A DNA stretch of 7,896 nt from Methanospirillum hungatei. GTDB lineage: Archaea > Halobacteriota > Methanomicrobia > Methanomicrobiales > Methanospirillaceae. The position numbers were made by a program, and so were the translations under genes. The stretch is taken from assembly GCA_003251955.1 (NCBI GenBank), contig QKDV01000266.1:1-7896 (forward strand), written 5' to 3'. The stretch's first letter is position 1. Each line of letters opens with the position of its first letter. Of this stretch, positions 5,776-7,896 are shown one piece after another. The notes under the pieces are model-generated. The model was given only the letters and a program-made list of their open reading frames with translations, had not been told where the DNA came from and searched no databases.

Positions 5776-7896
5776 TTATCCGGATGTGGAGATCACACTG
5801 TCCATTCGTGCAAATATCTCATTGAGCAGCCCTTTGCTAGGAAGCAGTATGATATTTGCGCTGATGTTATACTCTGCACACTGAAGTTCAGTCTTGAAGA
5901 GTACGACCTCATCTACGTTTTCATCGATCTCCTGAGTAGCTATGATCGTCTGGAGTGCTGCATGAGGCATATCGATAACCATAGATGGAGGCGACGGAAT
6001 CATGATTATTGAGAGAAGGGTTGCACATGCATCCAGGAAAGATGACGTCATGATGTTTCCTATCTCATTCAGGGCACTCTTATCCATATCATCGATCTCC
6101 CGATCAGAAACACTCTGACCAAGCATGATGCTTGTCAGCCTGATGATTGATTCTTTCGGGATATGGATTATGATGTAACCATTTCCTGCTAACTGACCCT
6201 GTATCTGAAATACGACCATTGCTGCAGCAGAATCATCAAGATAGTAGCGAAGGTTCTGAAGTTGTACCAGAATAATCTCAGGGACATGAATTGCGATTAG
6301 GGTATTCAGAATAGTTGAGAGTGTAGTTGCTGCATGGGAAGCACCGATATTGCCCAGTTCACGCAGTTCATCAGCCTGCATGTCGGTGATCAGATGCTCT
6401 CCGTCAGATATCACATTGTTCTTCATAACCTTCTTCACCCTTTTCCCTGAACTCTTCTTTCCGGTTTTTTGTCCTGACGCTTCCTTAAGTATCCCCTTAA
6501 CATCAAGAACAGGAACAACTTCACCATCCCCAGGTATCGTAACTCCGCTCACACCATCACATGTACCAACGAACTTGGAGAGAGGCTTGATGACTACTTC
6601 CTGCTGGCCTTCAATCAGATCAGCTATGATGGCACCTTTCCGATTCTGGTTCTGTAAAACCACGATAACCTCTTCGCTTTGAGATCTGCCAAACATGTCA
6701 TCAAGCCGATAGAGAACGATGATCTCATCGCGCATAAGTATACCTTCTCCATGACCAATGTTTTGAATCGGAAATGCTGCAAGACTTGCAACTTCAGCCA
6801 CATTGGTGATCGGGATAGCACATCGTCGGTTGTTGATCCTGATCATCATCACCATGACAATCGCCATGGTCGGGGGGAGAACAAGCTCAAACCGACTACC
6901 CTGACCAAAGACCGATTCCAGTTTGATCGTTCCCTGCAGCGAGGCGATGGTAGTCCTGACCACATCGAGTCCGACACCTCTACCACTGATATCAGTGATT
7001 TTGTCGGCAGTTGAGAAACCAGGCAGGAAGAGGAGATCGTTGATCTCAGACTCAGACATGGCAGCGAGAGCATCTTCGGTGACCAGGTTACGTTCGAGTG
7101 CTTTCTTCTTGATCTTCTCCTGATTAATGCCTGCCCCGTTATCCTCAATGACAATGACTACGTTATCCTTATCACGTGATGCCGAGAGTTTCAGGGTCCC
7201 TTTCGGGTTTTTTCCATTTCTAATACGGACATCAGGTGGCTCAATCCCATGATCCAGTCCGTTTCTGATCAGGTGAAGGAGAGGATCATTAAGACCATCC
7301 ATCACACTCCGGTCAAGTTCAGTGTCACCACCTTCAACGATGAACTCAACCTCTTTTCCCTCCTTGGTTGCAATGTCACGAACCGTTCGTGGAAACCGGT
7401 TGAAGATGTGATTGAGTGGAATCATCCGGATATCCATCATCATGACCTGAAGATCAGCTACGGATCTCCCTACCATGTTGAGGGTCTCATCCAGTTCCTT
7501 GATCTTGTACTCCTGGGCAATCTGCTCAAGTCTGCCGCGGTTAATTACCAGATCTTCAACCAGATTCATCATATGATCAAGACGATCAATATCGACCCTG
7601 ATATTCTTGACTTCACGTTTCTTCTCGACCTTATCACCCGCAGAGACGCGCGAAGGAGCCAGTGATCCATTGTGGTGCTCCTCCGATACAGTTCCTGCTA
7701 TGCTAGGAACACTGGTATCCTGAAGGAGTAAGACAGATGAACTCTTGAAATCAGAACCCTTCAGAAATGCTTTGAGTTTCTCTTCAGTAACTTCTGAGCT
7801 TTCAAGTTCAAGATCAAATATACCGGAAAAGGTACCACTATCCTCAATAACCTCACGTCGTGGCGAGAAATTTGAAAGGATACCATGTGACTCCAA
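5776..7896 (-). CDS. cheA: Chemotaxis histidine kinase CheA fused to a C-terminal CheC phosphatase (5' end outside window)
   Basis: CheA phosphorylates CheY and CheB in response to receptors. The fragment has 706 residues; the N-terminal Hpt domain with the phospho-accepting histidine is beyond the right edge. Domains seen, numbered from the edge: linker 1-95; P3 dimerisation helices 100-160, starting [21 protein letters not shown]4 ATPase 170-335, with N box [12 protein letters not shown] (208-219), G1 EDNGAGI (251-257), F box [12 protein letters not shown] (291-302) and G2 [10 protein letters not shown] (304-313); P5 CheW-like domain 336-472; a Lys/Ser/Gly linker 473-490; then an entire CheC domain 505-700. 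Both CheC sites are intact: Asp509, Glu513, Asn516, Pro539 and Ser607, Glu611, Asn614, Pro637. Ordinary CheA ends after P5, so kinase and CheY-P phosphatase are joined here. The reading frame is continuous across the junction. The TTG at the edge is not taken as the start. cheD follows 19 bases downstream. CheA and CheC identities are secure; the consequence of the fusion is inferred. Confidence 0.95.
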   Translation of the reverse strand: MESHGILSNFSPRREVIEDSGTFSGIFDLELESSEVTEEKLKAFLKGSDFKSSSVLLLQDTSVPSIAGTVSEEHHNGSLAPSRVSAGDKVEKKREVKNIRVDIDRLDHMMNLVEDLVINRGRLEQIAQEYKIKELDETLNMVGRSVADLQVMMMDIRMIPLNHIFNRFPRTVRDIATKEGKEVEFIVEGGDTELDRSVMDGLNDPLLHLIRNGLDHGIEPPDVRIRNGKNPKGTLKLSASRDKDNVVIVIEDNGAGINQEKIKKKALERNLVTEDALAAMSESEINDLLFLPGFSTADKITDISGRGVGLDVVRTTIASLQGTIKLESVFGQGSRFELVLPPTMAIVMVMMIRINNRRCAIPITNVAEVASLAAFPIQNIGHGEGILMRDEIIVLYRLDDMFGRSQSEEVIVVLQNQNRKGAIIADLIEGQQEVVIKPLSKFVGTCDGVSGVTIPGDGEVVPVLDVKGILKEASGQKTGKKSSGKRVKKVMKNNVISDGEHLITDMQADELRELGNIGASHAATTLSTILNTLIAIHVPEIILVQLQNLRYYLDDSAAAMVVFQIQGQLAGNGYIIIHIPKESIIRLTSIMLGQSVSDREIDDMDKSALNEIGNIMTSSFLDACATLLSIIMIPSPPSMVIDMPHAALQTIIATQEIDENVDEVVLFKTELQCAEYNISANIILLPSKGLLNEIFARMDSVISTSG
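6424..6440 (-). promoter_or_regulatory. Candidate internal ribosome site and start for CheC inside cheA
   Basis: On the minus strand GGGTGA (6440-6435) lies 8 bases before an in-frame ATG (6426-6424, Met491 of the fragment), exactly at the linker between the CheW-like and CheC domains. This matches the archaeal anti-Shine-Dalgarno better than the sites in front of carA, cheD or the TPR-CheC gene. Initiation here would yield a free CheC of 216 residues. The codons also encode a lysine-rich linker, so the match could be incidental. Confidence 0.45.

Noticed and set aside
5755..6012. An 85-codon plus-strand frame between cheD and cheA.
   Set aside because: It is almost wholly opposite the cheA 3' end, which encodes conserved CheC sequence, and it shows no family features.
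7888..7896. The TTG at the right edge as a true start of a shortened CheA without Hpt domain.
   Set aside because: It falls exactly on the window edge, and CheA needs the Hpt domain upstream, so truncation by the window is far more likely. Only flanking sequence can settle this.
7650..7896. A P2 (CheY-binding) domain in the N-terminal part of the CheA fragment.
   Set aside because: Residues 20-65 might be a small folded segment, but I could not match them to P2 sequences, so no domain is claimed.

Overview
The window looks like a chromosomal segment from a methanogenic euryarchaeon, most likely of the order Methanomicrobiales; a Methanospirillum-like organism is my best guess, but sequence reading alone cannot settle it. 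The reasons are a pyruvoyl-dependent arginine decarboxylase (the archaeal enzyme), an unsplit CarA-CarB pair, a chemotaxis set with CheC and CheD, short AT-rich TATA-like promoter elements, GGAGG/GGTGA-type ribosome binding sites and moderate GC content.

Bases 1-2565 (minus strand) hold the two subunits of carbamoyl-phosphate synthetase. carA is complete, and carB starts on the last base of the carA stop codon and runs off the left edge. A short divergent intergenic region (2566-2741) separates carA from pdaD (plus strand, 2742-3293), which makes agmatine from arginine. The two are metabolically related: carbamoyl phosphate feeds arginine and pyrimidine synthesis, and arginine is the PdaD substrate.

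Bases 3434-7896 are a chemotaxis locus with unusual fusion architecture. On the plus strand is a 581-residue protein with TPR repeats, a long disordered linker and a complete two-site CheC phosphatase domain. Facing it on the minus strand are cheA, cut by the right edge, and cheD, 19 bases downstream in the same apparent operon. The CheA polypeptide does not end after its CheW-like domain but continues into a second complete CheC domain. CheA makes CheY-P, CheC-type domains remove it, and CheD modifies receptors and binds CheC. The window therefore encodes one CheD, a kinase with a built-in phosphatase, and a second phosphatase on a TPR scaffold. Both CheC modules are paralogous, and both are preceded by an in-frame ATG with a Shine-Dalgarno-like sequence that would release a free CheC of 216-217 residues.

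The convergent gap between the two chemotaxis transcripts (5180-5252) holds a strong hairpin and an oligo-T tract that probably end transcription from both sides. I see no tRNA, rRNA, CRISPR array, insertion sequence or phage gene. The only non-coding stretches are short (about 180, 140 and 70 bases).
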